From the NCBI RefSeq assembly GCF_018687715.1, contig NC_056756.1:2728001-2792000 (forward strand): a stretch of DNA of 64,000 nucleotides. The letters run 5' to 3'. The stretch is from Carya illinoinensis. Its lineage: Eukaryota > Streptophyta > Magnoliopsida > Fagales > Juglandaceae. Below, one piece after another: positions 1 through 18,576 of the stretch (the first letter of the stretch is position 1; each line of letters opens with the position of its first letter). The notes under the pieces are model-generated. The model ran no database searches. It had not been told where the DNA came from and worked only from the letters and a program-made list of their open reading frames with translations. The position numbers and the translations under genes are program-made.

Positions 1-1
1 G

Positions 2-2202
2 CTTGAGATCACCAGTGATAAGAAGCATGTATTAGGGTATAACAAGTCATTACCTATAGATGCTTCAAGAAAAGAGCTAAGAGGTCGAGAGGTTAAAAGC
101 CGGGTTTATGAATCCTTGCATTCTCACAACCGCAAAGTTCAGGAAGCCAAAACTTCAAGATGCTTGAAAAGAAATATTAATAAGGACATAAAACCCCGTC
201 GTGATCACAAGCATCATGAAGGGGATGATGATTCAAGTGACATGGATATAGACGAGAAATCAAGGGATGGTTCTCTTGAAGGCTCCCTACCAGGTGGTAC
301 CTCTCAGAGTGGTAGGAATGGGCCGGAAGAATGTTCGAAAACTGTGAAATCACAGGAAGGTGAGTATTCTGTTGAACCGGAGTTGATCTCCCTATCAAGT
401 TCTGAAGAGAGGGATTCAGGAGAAAATGATGGTCCCGACTCCCAAGTTCCCAGTGGAGTGGCGGAAGGGACTAGTGAAGGAAGTGAGCAGGATGAAAAAA
501 TATTATCGAGTCCAGAGAGGGGAAAAATCCCTGAAGTCGAGGAAAGTGATGATAAGGAAAATGTTCTGGCTTGTGATGATACTGAAAATGACAGCGAAGC
601 CAATGATAATGAAGAGAAGGAAAATACTGTAGCATCAGATGACAACAGGTTTGGAACTTGTGCTTTCATGATGCTTATTATTTTCTTGATGCTCATGATG
701 TTTCCTCCCAGTTCTTTTATTAGTAAGTTTTTGTGTTAAATGTTTGTAGGTTACAGAATCACAATAATGGCCACCAAGAAAGGATAGTTCTGGGGGAGAA
801 TGACACTTCTAAAATTTCACTTAAGGTGGCTTCTCAAACACAACCTCATATTTTCTTTTTGTGACGTCTGCTTCTATACAACATCATATTTTTCCAATTG
901 ATCATTAAAAAACTCATATTCTTCCATGCTTGAAAAACTTATGCAGACTAACCGAGTAATGGGCAAGGCCATAAAAGAGGGCTCCCTCACTGCTACCACT
1001 GTTGCTCAAGGGTTGAAGCGCAGGAAACCAAAGCCTACCAATCCCAAGCCTTTTAGGCTAAGAACTGATGTATTGAAGCTTTACAGGCTATAGTTTACTT
1101 GAAGAAGCATTTAAAGCTTTTTTTTTCTTTCATATCTGATGTCAGCTTGATTGTTTCAGGAAAGAGGGATTCTTAAGGAAGCGAACTTGGAGAAAAAACT
1201 CATAGCACCTCTGGCAGAAATTACGACAGCTCCAGGGCTCCCCGGCACAAACTCACAAAGAAAACATCAGAATGCAAGTCAGGTAAGTTTACAACAATTA
1301 AACTCTTAAGACATTTCCCCCATGGGACTGGGGGGCGCGGGGCGTGTTAAGTGGGGCTCCGAAAATTAATATATATATTTTTTGTTTCCTGACCTCAGAA
1401 GAAGAAAAAACGCCTAGGAACAAGTGAAAATGAGTGCCATATGCATGAAGGTGGTGAAAAGAAACCGGACAGAATAACACTAGAGGATCAATCTGTAAGT
1501 CTCTAATGCATAAAGTACCGATTAAAAAGCAAGTCACAAATGCAGAAAGTGAGAAAACGATAAGAAAAACTTGTCGCTGTTTGAATATTTTTCATGGAGA
1601 GATTGTGATCAAAGGCTGCCCTGACTTACAATATGCAGATTAGGGTTGGAAGTACTCGCTTGAAGGCTTCAAAAGGAAAAGTGGAGCAAAAATTATCACT
1701 CATGAGTCTGCATAGACGTAGTGTTTCTATACACCACAAATCGAACCTTGTGATTTCACCGTCCGAACAAGACAAAGCAGGTCAAAAACAACAAAACAGT
1801 TTGAAAAATATCCAATCACCAATGATGCAACAAAAACTTGCAAGGCCTCGTGGGTAAGTAGTATATTGCCTTTTATCAAATATCCAGTTCTTGATCACCA
1901 CCGATAGTATGGACAAGGTTAATTTGGGTGGATCCTGTTGCAGAGTTATGTCAAGTCGGAAGGAAGCGGTTTCCCTCGTGACCCCTGGTAAACTCGGTGT
2001 CATTAAGGAAAACCCATCAAAGATTTTAACAACCAAGCAAGTGGCAAAGCCATTAGGTAATACTGTTTGCCCCGGAACTAAAGCTTCCACTCGTACCACT
2101 CCCCGGTCGTTGTCACGGGGTAGAAGGCCTACGACAATTCCAAAGGAGCCAACTTTTCATAGAATCCATACACCAAAGAGCTGCACAAGGAAACTGGCCT
2201 AG
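2..2202 (+). CDS. TPX2-motif microtubule-associated protein, 3' part (5' end outside window)
   Basis: Exons read 2-648, 750-825, 947-1069, 1160-1282, 1399-1494, 1639-1853 and 1944-2202, all with GT-AG borders and matching phases; stop TAG at 2200-2202. The frame is open from base 2, so the start lies upstream. The exon 3/exon 4 junction encodes PFRLRTDERG, then a KEANLEKKL stretch. This is the signature of the TPX2 C-terminal motif (basic PFKLRTEERG then a charged helix) in plant spindle and cortical microtubule-binding proteins. Exon 1 encodes a long acidic, Ser/Asp/Glu-rich disordered region; the last exons encode a Lys/Arg/Ser/Thr-rich basic tail ending CTRKLA. This layout is typical of TPX2-domain proteins, which bind microtubules or act in nuclei and spindles. 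I cannot name the exact family member. The gene converges on the proline iminopeptidase gene, with about 545 bp between their stops. Confidence 0.75.
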
Positions 2203-2746
2203 GTGATATCACCCCATGAAAATTACCTCATTGAGCGAGTGTATGATATCTTCTTGTTCAATAACATCATTGAATTATTCCTCTCTTATTTAATTTAAGT
2301 TTCATTTTGGCAGCTTATCCTTTGTTTTGTTATTATTATTCTTATTTTATTTTTTGTTTTTGGCTTTTGTGAGTTGGTTATTTCCCATAAGCAAAAATGC
2401 GTGAATTGTTGTAACATTTGAGATTCAGAACTGATCTCTCTATTCATTATTTTAAAAAGAGAAGCAATATAATTGGTTTTTTTTTTCTCTGTCCATGCGT
2501 GTATTTTTATTTCTCTGAAAAACAATTTTCATTTCAGCAGTTTTTACAAGACAGCTAAAACAACATACTTCCTTTGAAGACCTTAGTTATTATAGTTATA
2601 TATTTTTCCTGACCAACAATGTAATGTAGTACGACATAAACCATGTCGTTCAAGGATTCGTTTATTTCACAGCATTAAAAGCCTCTAAGACAGTTTTACA
2701 GGAAACTTCTTTCTTATCTTCTCATGTGGTAGATATTCCGTTCCTC
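2203..2746. other. Convergent 3' intergenic spacer
   Basis: This spacer separates the stop of the TPX2-motif gene from the stop of the proline iminopeptidase gene. It is AT-rich and should hold the 3' UTRs and polyadenylation signals of both. I see no gene or mobile element in it. Confidence 0.6.
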
Positions 2747-9105
<6,359 letters not shown>

Positions 9106-10159
9106 TGTTGAGGATGCTCATGCTCCTTGATTGGTTTCTGCCGTTCCTCCGCTAATGTATTGATATCATTGGAATCCATTGGCCAATCGCACTGGTCTCT
9201 TCATAGTACGGATTATTCTGTGTCTTATCTATGATGTTAATTATGCTATGCCATGTCTCTACGATCAAATCAATTGACGCGAAAACAATTATTTAGGCAT
9301 CGTTACTTTTTTTTATTATTTAGTATATAAAATTTGAACATGAAAAGTTAATTACCAATTAAATAGGCCTCCAAAATTTTTATTCTGCATGACTATACTT
9401 TGCTTCAAACTTTTTTCAAAAAAAATTCCTTTAAAAAACTTAGATAACACACTTAATAAAGTGTTTACGTGACTCATCCGTCATAAATGAAGGTTATTAA
9501 TAAATTGGAACGAGGTCACTATTAGACATGTGGTCACTGGCTCTTCTTTTTATAAAAAAAAAAAAAGTATTTACGTGACGTAATTTAATTTATAAGATGT
9601 GAATATCGACTTGAGAATAGAATACCGACTTTACCATTTAAATGGTGTGAATACCGACTTGAGAATAAAATAAACAAATTGTCCCAAATTGAAACATAAA
9701 ATCCAATTAGTTGGTTTTTTTTTTATTAAAATATAAATCATGCATTGAAATACATAAATATTCAAAAGGGGTTAAGCCGCATAATTGATTTCCCCCTTAA
9801 TTTATGCTCTTTGTCTAAGCAGGTTATAATTCCAGAACCAGAATGTGTAGAAGGGTCTATTTCTAGGATTCTTACTGAAAAATCAGGTTAGTTTTCTCCT
9901 CTCTTTTTCTCTGTGTTTTGGTTTTACTTTCCAACATACATTATATATATATACTTGATTTCTTTGATGGATGCTTTTAGTTCCTATGAAAAACAGTCAT
10001 ACACCCAGCTTGTGATATGTTGAGAATAATCCCCCAACTTCTTTTCAGCTAGTTTTGTACATCTGATTTACATTTATAACTGAATTTCATTTATAACTGA
10101 ATTTCACCTAGCAAACAATTGCCAGTGATATTCATGTTGGGAAACATAAGAGCGACTAA
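9106..10159. other. Intergenic region upstream of PIP
   Basis: This region probably holds the PIP promoter and 5' UTR next to 9105. The rest is AT-rich without a recognisable gene. There is a short imperfect 48-bp-spaced duplication of a GTGAATAYCGACTTGAGAATA motif at 9599 and 9647, and a 17-bp tandem duplicate near 10073-10106. Confidence 0.5.
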
Positions 10160-10487
10160 GTGCATGTTTAAAATTACGGTGGAAAATATAACTTACAGTT
10201 TCATGGCTTATACCTTATAACTTTAATCATAAGCTTTATACTTCAAAAGTTATTTACTGTTTGATAAACATGTATCTAAAGCACTTTTAAAGTTAGCTAC
10301 ATTAATTTTTTAAAAATATATAATTATCTGCAAGAACTTTTTGATAAAAATTTCAATTTGGTACTTTTTGAAAAAGTATACTTTCAGCTTTTTTACGTGA
10401 TTAAAATCACTTTTTATAAATTTGTCAAACATATCATTTTTATTAAAAGCACTTTTTAAACTTTCAAACTCAATCCCAAACATGCTC
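10160..10487. mobile_element. MITE, Tourist/Harbinger-like, 328 bp
   Basis: The element starts GTGCATGTTTAAAATT and, read in reverse complement, ends GAGCATGTTTGGGATT, giving short imperfect terminal inverted repeats. Both sides carry TAA (10157-10159 and 10488-10490), the 3-bp target preference of PIF/Harbinger elements. There is no ORF. The interior is AT-rich and contains inverted AAAGCACTTTTTAAA-type sequences that could fold. Superfamily assignment rests only on the TIR and TSD. Confidence 0.65.
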
Positions 10488-10878
10488 TAAAGGAAGGGAA
10501 TTGGTCTGGAGCTGTGCCATGTCCACTGGTTTTTTTAAAGTTTGGAGCAAGCAAGTAGTTCCACTCGACAGCACATTTGTACTTTGCCAATCAAACTTTC
10601 AAGCAGAAAACACATCGATGATATATAATTTGCTTGATGTGAGGCTGATTATTGCATGTATATACAATGTAAAAGCCTTCCTCTCTCTTACACGAGCAGA
10701 GATAAAAATAAATACAATCCTTTCTTAACTTGTTGTTCGGACTTTCTTACCTGGTTTAAGCTCATTAATCCAGCTGCATTCTAACAAAGCTGAACTCAAA
10801 ATTGATAGCACTGCTCTAAATCCCGGCTTTCTGAGCTTCATTGTTCATTGAGCAGGGAATATCAATTTCTGAGTAAAT
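10488..10878. other. Spacer 3' of the receptor kinase gene
   Basis: This stretch lies between the MITE and the receptor kinase stop codon and should contain the kinase 3' UTR. No separate gene is recognised in it. Confidence 0.5.
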
Positions 10879-13800
10879 TTAGCTTTCAAGTTCAAGGGCT
10901 CGGAACCTGCTTATATTCTTCCTTCTCTCATCTGAACTATCTTGGCATTCTTTTTTGACAATGAAGTTGGTAAGTTTACATGGCTCAGCGTCTTCTAGCA
11001 TCTGAACTACCATTCTCATGGAGGGTCTTAGGCTTGGAAGTCTTGCCGTGCAATGGATTGCGATTCTCAACACCTTTATTGCATCTTCCTTTAGATCCTC
11101 TGATATGGTTGTGTCCAGTAAGTAAAGAAGACTCTCTTTGCTATTCATTTGGCTGTATACCCAACAGACTATGTCCCTGCTCTCTCCAAATTCTTGCTCA
11201 ATCGGCCTCTTCCCTGTGACCAGCTCCATAAGTACCACCCCAAAGCTATAGACATCACACTTCTCATTTATCTTGTATGCGTATGCACATTCTTCGCCAA
11301 AAAAGTAAAAGGAAAATAATCAATAATCAAATGATAAATCAGCAGTGCAATTAATGCTAGAACTACATTGTTTCTGGTAATTTCCAATCCTAGTAGTCAT
11401 CATCCTAAGCTGACCAATTAAGTTTGAATCCACTAGCATTTCATGAAACAAAACAAGAACAATGGAGAAGGAACTTACCAGGAGCAATGTATCCGAGTGT
11501 CCCAGCAACGACATGGGTCCAATCCCCTCCACCAGGATGCACAATCTTAGCTAAACCAAAATCAGCTATCCTTGGCCTCCAATCCCCACCCAGCAAAATG
11601 TTACTTGATTTCACATCGCGGTGTATCACTGGTCTGTCATACCCATGGTGGAGATACTCCAATCCCCTAGCAGCCCCTAATGCAATCTCATACCTCACCT
11701 TCCATCCTATCTCAATCTTCCTGCAAGCATGCAGCTGATCCCACAAGCTCCCATTCGGTAAGTACTCGTAAACCAACAGATTACTATCCTCACTTGTGAT
11801 GCTGCAGTAGAGCTTCACCACGTTCACGTGCCTCAGTGAGCTCAATGTGGCCACCTCAGCTTCATACTCTGCTGACCGGAAACTCCTTTTTCTCAGCATA
11901 GCCGAGCTGCTCTGGCAATTTTTCTGGTCACATGGATCGGACATCCAAATGTGCTTTACGGCAAGCTCCTTACCGTCAGATAATACGACCTTGTACACAT
12001 TCCCTGACCCTCCTTTCCCAATCAGATTTTCCTTTTTTATGGCATCAGTGATTTCATTCTCTACAAAGCCTATTACTCTATACGGCTTCATATCCCAAGA
12101 ATTTGACTTCAATGGACGATCAAGGTTATTATGTCTTAGCTTAACATATAGGAAACATGTCAGCGAAACAAGCAGAATCAAAGCTCCGGCAATAAAACAG
12201 GACATCAGAGTCCGGAGATGATGGCTCGTTGTTCTGGAACCTGATGAACATGGCCTGAAATGCTTGAAATTCGGACTGCATAAGCCTGGATTTCCATCGA
12301 AGCTGTCACTGAAGACTTCGATGGACAGAGCCTCAGGTATTTGGCCGATCAACTGGTTGTTTGACAGGTCAAGAAGGCTTAGTTTTGGTGATGACAAACT
12401 GGTAGGAATTTCACCAGAAAGGTTGTTATTGGACAAATTCAAGGAGTTGAGAGTAAGCAAAGATCCAAGACCTGCTGGAATGTTGCCTGAAAGTGAATTT
12501 CCAGAGAGATTTATGTCGGTGAGGGAAACACATGAGCCTAACGAATCCGGTATAGAGCCAGAAAACTTGTTTCCATCTAGATGTAGACTGTTTAGATTCT
12601 TCAACCCACCAATTGTTGCAGGGATCTGACCAGAAAATTGATTAGAACTCAGCTGCATTGAGACTAAAGCTGAGGTTTCGGAAATCGTTAAAGGCAATTC
12701 ACCAGAGAAGCGATTGTTTGATAGAAATAATTGCGCAAGAGATTTTGCTTTATCAATACTGGATGCCACCGGACCTTCGAAACTGTTCATAGAAACATCA
12801 AGTATGGATAAGTTGGGCAAGCCCCATATCCCTGCCGGAACAACACCCGTAAGAGAATTGTTTGCCACCCGTATCCGAATCAAAGACGAGCAATTGGCAT
12901 AGTTTTCTGGGATTCCACCGGTGAAACTATTCTGTAACACAAGCAGTTTAACCATTTTGCCATTCTGGCACATGTTAGGCGGTATAGGACCGCTCAAGAA
13001 ATTCTCCGAAACATCAATGTAATAGAAGTCTGACCACGAGCCGAGGTTTTGAGGAAGAGAGCCGGTGAACTTGTTCCTGTAGAGCGACAACTTAACGAGG
13101 TTCTTGAACTCCCCAATCTCTTCAGGAACCTCCCCTGTGAACTGGTTCTCAAAGAGATGTAAAACAGCAAGCCCTGTCAAGAATCTCACCTCCGAAATAT
13201 TGCCGTGGAGGTTGTTATGACCCACATCAAAATTTACAAGACTCGTAAGATTTCGTAATCCAACCGGCAGTTTTCCGGTCAATAAGTTGTAGTAAAGATC
13301 AAGTTGCGAAAGATTCTTGAGCTTCAGAATATCCGTCGGGATTTCGCCGGACAATTGGTTCCAGGAAAGCTCAATATTTGTGAGCTGAGTAAGGTTTCCT
13401 AGACCCTCCGGAATTAGTCCTTCGAGGCTGCAGTTTGAGAGGTAAAGCCAGTACAATTTCTCAAGCTTCAAGACTTCCACAGGAAAGGGACTTGGTTCAA
13501 AGACATTGTCACCCAGGCTTAATAAAGTGAGACTCGTAAGATTTCCCAGTGATTTCCATGGAAATGGCCCAGAAAACCCGCTTTTGGTTAAATTCAAGAA
13601 ATTCAATTGGCCTAAAGAAGACAAGTCAGGAACTTCTCCAGAAAATGAATTGTAACCCAAGTCCAAATGTTGCAAACTAGTGCAATTTTTCAAGTCCTGA
13701 GTGATGGTACCGTACAAGAAATTGGAACTGAGAGAGAGTTTCTCTAACGACTGAAGGGTGCATATTGAATCAAATGGAAGAATCCCACGTAAATTTTGTT

Positions 13801-14041
13801 GGGAGAGATTGATTTCCGTGACAAGCCCATCAGAGTTGCATATAATTCCAGTGAAGTTGCAAGCGGAGTTACCTTGTGTCCAGGAACTGAAAACATTGGT
13901 ATTTGACTTTTGGAGAGCAGACTTGAATTCGAGAAGTGGCTGAAGCTCATCGGATTTGGAGAAAGATATCAGGCTCAAAAGCATTAGAAATACAAGCACT
14001 ACGGGAGGCGGCCGCTGCTGCGAACATTGGTTGGCCGACAT
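10879..14041 (-). CDS. RLK7: LRR receptor-like protein kinase, subfamily XI (RLK7/HAIKU2 type)
   Basis: Plasma-membrane receptor kinase. Two exons (14041-11479 and 11291-10879) with one intron after the GTLGYIAP motif, sum 2976 nt, 991 aa. Order: signal peptide (about residues 13-30), N-terminal cap with WTQGNSACNFTGIIC, roughly 20 plant-type LRRs (LxxLxLxxNxxxGxIP), a transmembrane segment near 612-633, then the kinase. The kinase has GKGGSGNVYK near 675, Lys696 in AVKH, HRD near 807-809 and DFG near 827, so it is an RD kinase with all catalytic residues present. The C-terminal stretch ELVTGKRPIEQEFGES, then IAIHCTARLPSLRPSMR and VVQMLEDAEPC, closely resembles Arabidopsis RLK7, a receptor for PIP1-type danger peptides; HAIKU2 is the sister. 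The activation-segment motif reads APECAYAYK where APEYAY or APEYGY is usual, so the P+1 region is slightly divergent. No other fault is visible. Confidence 0.9.
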
Positions 14042-17000
14042 GCCGGTGAAGTGGAGGTGGTTTTTTGTTCTGGTTCTGGTTCAAGTCTTGGTTTTGGTCA
14101 GTGTAGCAGCAGGTGGTAGAGGGAAACGTAGGACTTGGGGGTCGGAGAGTTGATTGGCATGATTATTGTCGCCTTCCAAATTAAAATATAAGTTGGAAGT
14201 TCTACCGTGAACAAGAGTCGGGAGATGAGAACTCTGGTACGCAAAGTTTCGTATTGCTGGTTTTCCACTTACAACTACTCATCAACAGCAAGTGGTTTCG
14301 TAGGATACTAGGATGTTTCCAGCAAACAAGTTTGTTCCTCATGCACATGACTTCATCCATTGGTTTTGTAGCATTTTGACCACAGGCGAGATGTAAAGAT
14401 TAGTAATATTACGGACAATTCTGTGACGAATAAACTTTATAACAACCTTTTTTTTTTTAAATAAATAAATAAAATAAAATAAAAAATAAAAAGTAAAGGC
14501 AAAGAAAAGATAATTTTTGGACTGACCTATCACCTATCACCACCACCGCACGGAGCTCCCGTTGGAGGCACCCGCCAGTTAATTTTGCATTATTTTTACA
14601 TTTATTTTTTTTCATATTTTTAGATATTTTTAAAAAAAATTATAATATGATTAAAAAAATATTTACTTAATTATTAAATAAAAAAATACTAACAATTACT
14701 CTAGAAAATGAAAAATATTTTCCCACGTTTTTACGAGTCCACTTTTTTTATACGTATATATTCTGTGAATCCGGCCGGACATCTTTGACTTCTTGAATCT
14801 GTACGTCTTGTCTGTCAGGAAGGAAAGTAGACGAGGTGGAGTAAAGTATGGAAGAAAAAGCCAGTGAGCCACCAAGTTTGACCGACTTTTCCGTGGCCGC
14901 CACGAGTAACTAACTGGGTGATTACGTGGTAATAGAAATACTTTCCCACTATGCATGTTTCAACACGGAAAATACTAAAATTGATTATGCTGTCAACCTT
15001 GCACCATCTTCATCAGATTCCGTCACCCACCTTGATCACGATCCTCTTGACTTAGCTTGTAACCCAGGAGAAAGGCAAAAGGCTCACGGTAGACAATCTT
15101 TAGGTTTTAAAGTCTCAATAAAATATAATAAATAATTTAATTTTTTATAAATTTTTAAATTATAATAATATTAAAAAATAATATTTTATTTAATTTTTAA
15201 CTTTCTTATCTATTTATCTAACTTAACTTAATATAACTTAATATTCAAACCTCTCACATGGTACGTACGTTTAACTAACTTAAAGGAAAAGTCAAAGTTT
15301 TAAAAATCGAGGACCCACGTATCAATCGGCATTGCCTTTGCTTGGATGCTGATCAAAGACAGAGATGGGTGCAGGCATGCCTGACCAAGCAATGCAAATT
15401 GCTACTATATTCACATATCTCAAACAAATGAGCAGCCATGCATGAGAAGTGGGAAATCTCAAAGTGAAAAAGAAATGAGAGCATCGCTATCATTAGATCT
15501 TTCCGGGAAGGCAAATGTGATTACGACGTTCCTGGGGTTAGGTACCGGCCAAACGGGAATCTATATACAGACTTTTTCTTTCCTATTTAATAATAAAAAT
15601 AAAAAAATTGTGTCAAAATAGAATCTATGATCAGGTCTCGATTAGAAACATGATAGTGCATGTAGATTACTTGATATTAGAAGAAAAATTCTATGTGCAG
15701 TCATTTTTGCGGACTCCTTTGTGTACTCTAGTGATAAGATTGGTTGTGTATTAAAAAAAATTAATCTAGTTAATCATATCAGTGGAATGCGCAGAAAATA
15801 TACAAAAATGACTGTATGTAGCATTACTCATATTGAAATCTCCATTCTCCACCTTGTGAATGACTACTGATGCCACCAACTTTCATAAAAGGGTTGTTCA
15901 TAAAAAATAAATCTATATTTATATGATTTAATTCTAAAATATAATTTCTATCATGTACAAATGGTAGACAAGGATGTACTAATATTCAGGTGAGAAAACT
16001 TAAAGCCAGTTCGGCTGTTATAATTTAATTAACAGTTCTCTAATAAAATAAAGAATTTTACTACATACAAGTAAAGTCGAGTACTAATCTACGTACAAAT
16101 ACTGATTCTTTCATACTTAAAAATTAAATTAGCACTATTTTCAATAAAATTTACTTTTTGACTAATTAACATATTAGTGCACAAATATTCTTGTAATTAG
16201 ACTTTTCCTAAAATAAATCCTTCCACGTAGGTCCTTCACTTTATAATTCCTGCCTACACCTCACCAAAACTCACAATACTCTCCAAATTTTCTCTCTCTG
16301 CACTATTCGTCTTCCACCAACTCACCCTCACAAAACACAGAACTCCACCCTGTCGGAAAGAAAAATTAATGTGGAGAGATATTTCTGTGCTTGCTTAAGT
16401 CATTGAGGCGAGGGAGAGTGCAAGTGCGATAACGGCAGCAACGAGGTTAATCTTCGTGTTTCTCCAATTGTTGGGTTATCGCTTGAAGATAAATGGAGAC
16501 AAATGACATGGGTCTTGTGAAATTGTTTGGTTACGACAAGCTGGAAAGATAATTAATCCTCAAGAGTCTCAAATATAGAAATTATTCTTTTATTGGAAAT
16601 GATTGTAAAATTGTTTGCAACAACAATAGGTGAAAAACCCATATATAAGATTTTGTCCTTCATTTTTCTTCTTCAAATCAATTTTTTTCCTCATTTCTGG
16701 GTGTAAAACTAGATTTGAGATTTTGTAAATGATAGCAGTACTAGTGTGTGCGAGAGATTGAGAAAGAGAGTAGAAGAGAAATCTTCGAGATCAACCATAG
16801 AGTGCTACCGATGGAATTTATCAAAGAAGGGTTTGAAGGTTGTGATTTTGTTGGAGATTTTGAACATCCCAAATTCACCCCATTAGGATCTACCCTTTGC
16901 AGGCATAACAAGAAAAATAGAGAAATAATAATAACGCAAGATTTTACGTGAAAACTCCTAAATAGGAAAAAAACCACCAAACCCAGAGAAGAAAATCTAC

Positions 17001-17497
17001 TATATGAAAAATTACAATAATCACACAATTTTTCTTCTCGCCCCAAACACACCTACAAAACTTTTTCCACTAGTAAAATTTTAACTCACATCTCTTCCCA
17101 TTTTACAAAAATGGATAATAGAAAAATTTAACTAAAGTCAAAAGTTACTAACTAAATATTTGACTGGTACACATAAACTAAGAGGCTAAACCTCTTATTT
17201 ATAACCTTAAAAACTTGCCCCTTATTATTTTCCACTGGTGTGGGACTAAACAAAGGAGCAATTTAGTCAACAGTTTTTTGTTGGATGTTTAGAACTAGTT
17301 TTCATTAGAAGTTAAGCAAAATCGACGGACTATTGGGGCGAAATCTGACTAGGCAAAATTGGCATCGGACTGGTGGTGATGGACTGGTGGATGCTGACAC
17401 CGGAGGTGGATGCTCGGCATGAAACTGGAAGCACAAAAATGGGGAACTCGTGCTGCGGGTTTCTTCTCTCATGTGAACAAGTGTTGATTAAATTTCG
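14042..17497. other. Long AT-rich intergenic region
   Basis: The part next to 14041 should be the promoter and 5' UTR of the receptor kinase. The remainder holds no coding region I can support. The short ORFs at 16741-17052 (both strands) match nothing I recognise. The segment near 16080-16220 resembles one near 43780-43890 and may be a decayed dispersed repeat. Confidence 0.5.
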
Positions 17498-18567
17498 GAA
17501 TTAATCTTTAAAACGGTCGGTCTGTTTATCTTCAATAAACAGCCCCCCAATCGCTAACTTACACGTAGCCTCCTCACCATTCATAACCTATGCCCCCACC
17601 TTACGCGCACTAGATCCATCTCATCCACGCATGGAAAACCTCTGATTTTGCTGTTAAAAACAGAGCACAACCAGTTTCTTCCCTTCCATTCTCTCTCTAG
17701 CTTTCGCTCCTCTTTCTTTTTCTATTTCTTTCGCTGCTTTTTTTTCTAAAAGGATTTGACGATGCCGAGTTTTGGCTACCACTTGAGTTTCTCGCCGATC
17801 ACAATTGAGCAAATCACGCACATTTTAGTGGTGCCCTCATTGCTTCCAATATTTTCTCAGCAACCAAACAAAACTGAAGCCAACACAAATCGATTCGAAC
17901 TCTAGTAGGAAAAAAACAACATCAACCTCTGATTTCCAAAATACAAGTCACGGGCTAGAAAAGAAAATGATCCAAAATCAATGGTCGTTAAATCTGAAGA
18001 AATGTACACAAAAAAACCCTAAAATGGAGAGGGCCGTTGTCCGGGTTCCATGGGAGAGAATGGAGAGAGGAGGCCTTCCTCGTACGACGACGGAGGGAGG
18101 GGGTGTTCCTCGTGCGACGACAGAGGGAGGGGTACGTTCCTCGTGCGACGACGGAGAGAGGAGGCGATTTTGGGCTGAGTCTGTGGGGAGAGAATAGAGA
18201 GAGGGAAATCGTGCGTAATACCATCGTGGCGAAGTGGGTTTCTTTTATTCCTGAATTTTCTTGGCAACCAAGCAGAGATGGGTTTCTTCCTATTTTGATT
18301 GTTGGTTGATTTTGGTTTGATTTTGGAGAGGAGATGGAGATCAGCGACGGAGATGGGGGAGATTAGCGACAAGGATGGGCGACGGCAGAGATGCTAGGCA
18401 ACAGAAGCAGGACTGAGAACGTGAAACGTGAGGGGTTTGGGGTCGTGCAGATGAATCATCTAGTGTGACGCACTCCATAGGCTTAATGTGAAATAAGTGA
18501 TGTGTCAAAATTTAATTGGGGGCTGTTTATCGGTCAATAACAGACCGACCGCTCCAAAGCGTTTCCC
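17498..18567. mobile_element. Non-autonomous Mutator-like element (MULE), 1070 bp
   Basis: The 9-bp sequence TAAATTTCG occurs directly at 17489-17497 and again at 18568-18576, the size of duplication made by Mutator-type transposases. Inside lie imperfect inverted repeats of about 60 bp. The left arm has CGGTCGGTCTGTTTATC then ATAAACAGCCCCCCAAT; the right arm, inverted, has CGGTCGGTCTGTTATTG then GATAAACAGCCCCCAAT. Each arm can itself form a small hairpin (CTGTTTAT with ATAAACAG). There is no transposase ORF. The interior contains a 30-31 bp tandem repeat (18076-18165) and GC-rich sequence that could be a captured fragment, which I could not identify. Confidence 0.75.
18076..18165. repeat. 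Three-copy 30-31 bp tandem repeat inside the MULE
   Basis: The core TTCCTCGTGCGACGACGG recurs at 18076, 18106 and 18137, with a GAGGGAGGGG-type spacer. It generates repetitive short ORFs on both strands, which I treat as a by-product rather than protein-coding sequence. Confidence 0.75.
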
Positions 18568-18576
18568 TAAATTTCG

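Noticed and set aside
116..739. Reading 116 as the start codon of the first gene
   Set aside because: The codon is TTG and the frame is open upstream to the window edge; the piece is an internal exon with a donor at 649.
11424..12902. Several + strand ORFs opposite the receptor kinase
   Set aside because: They are shadows of LRR and kinase coding sequence on the minus strand.
17967..18372. Short Arg/Thr-rich ORFs on both strands in the MULE
   Set aside because: They come from the 30-31 bp tandem repeat, have low complexity, and both strands are open equally.
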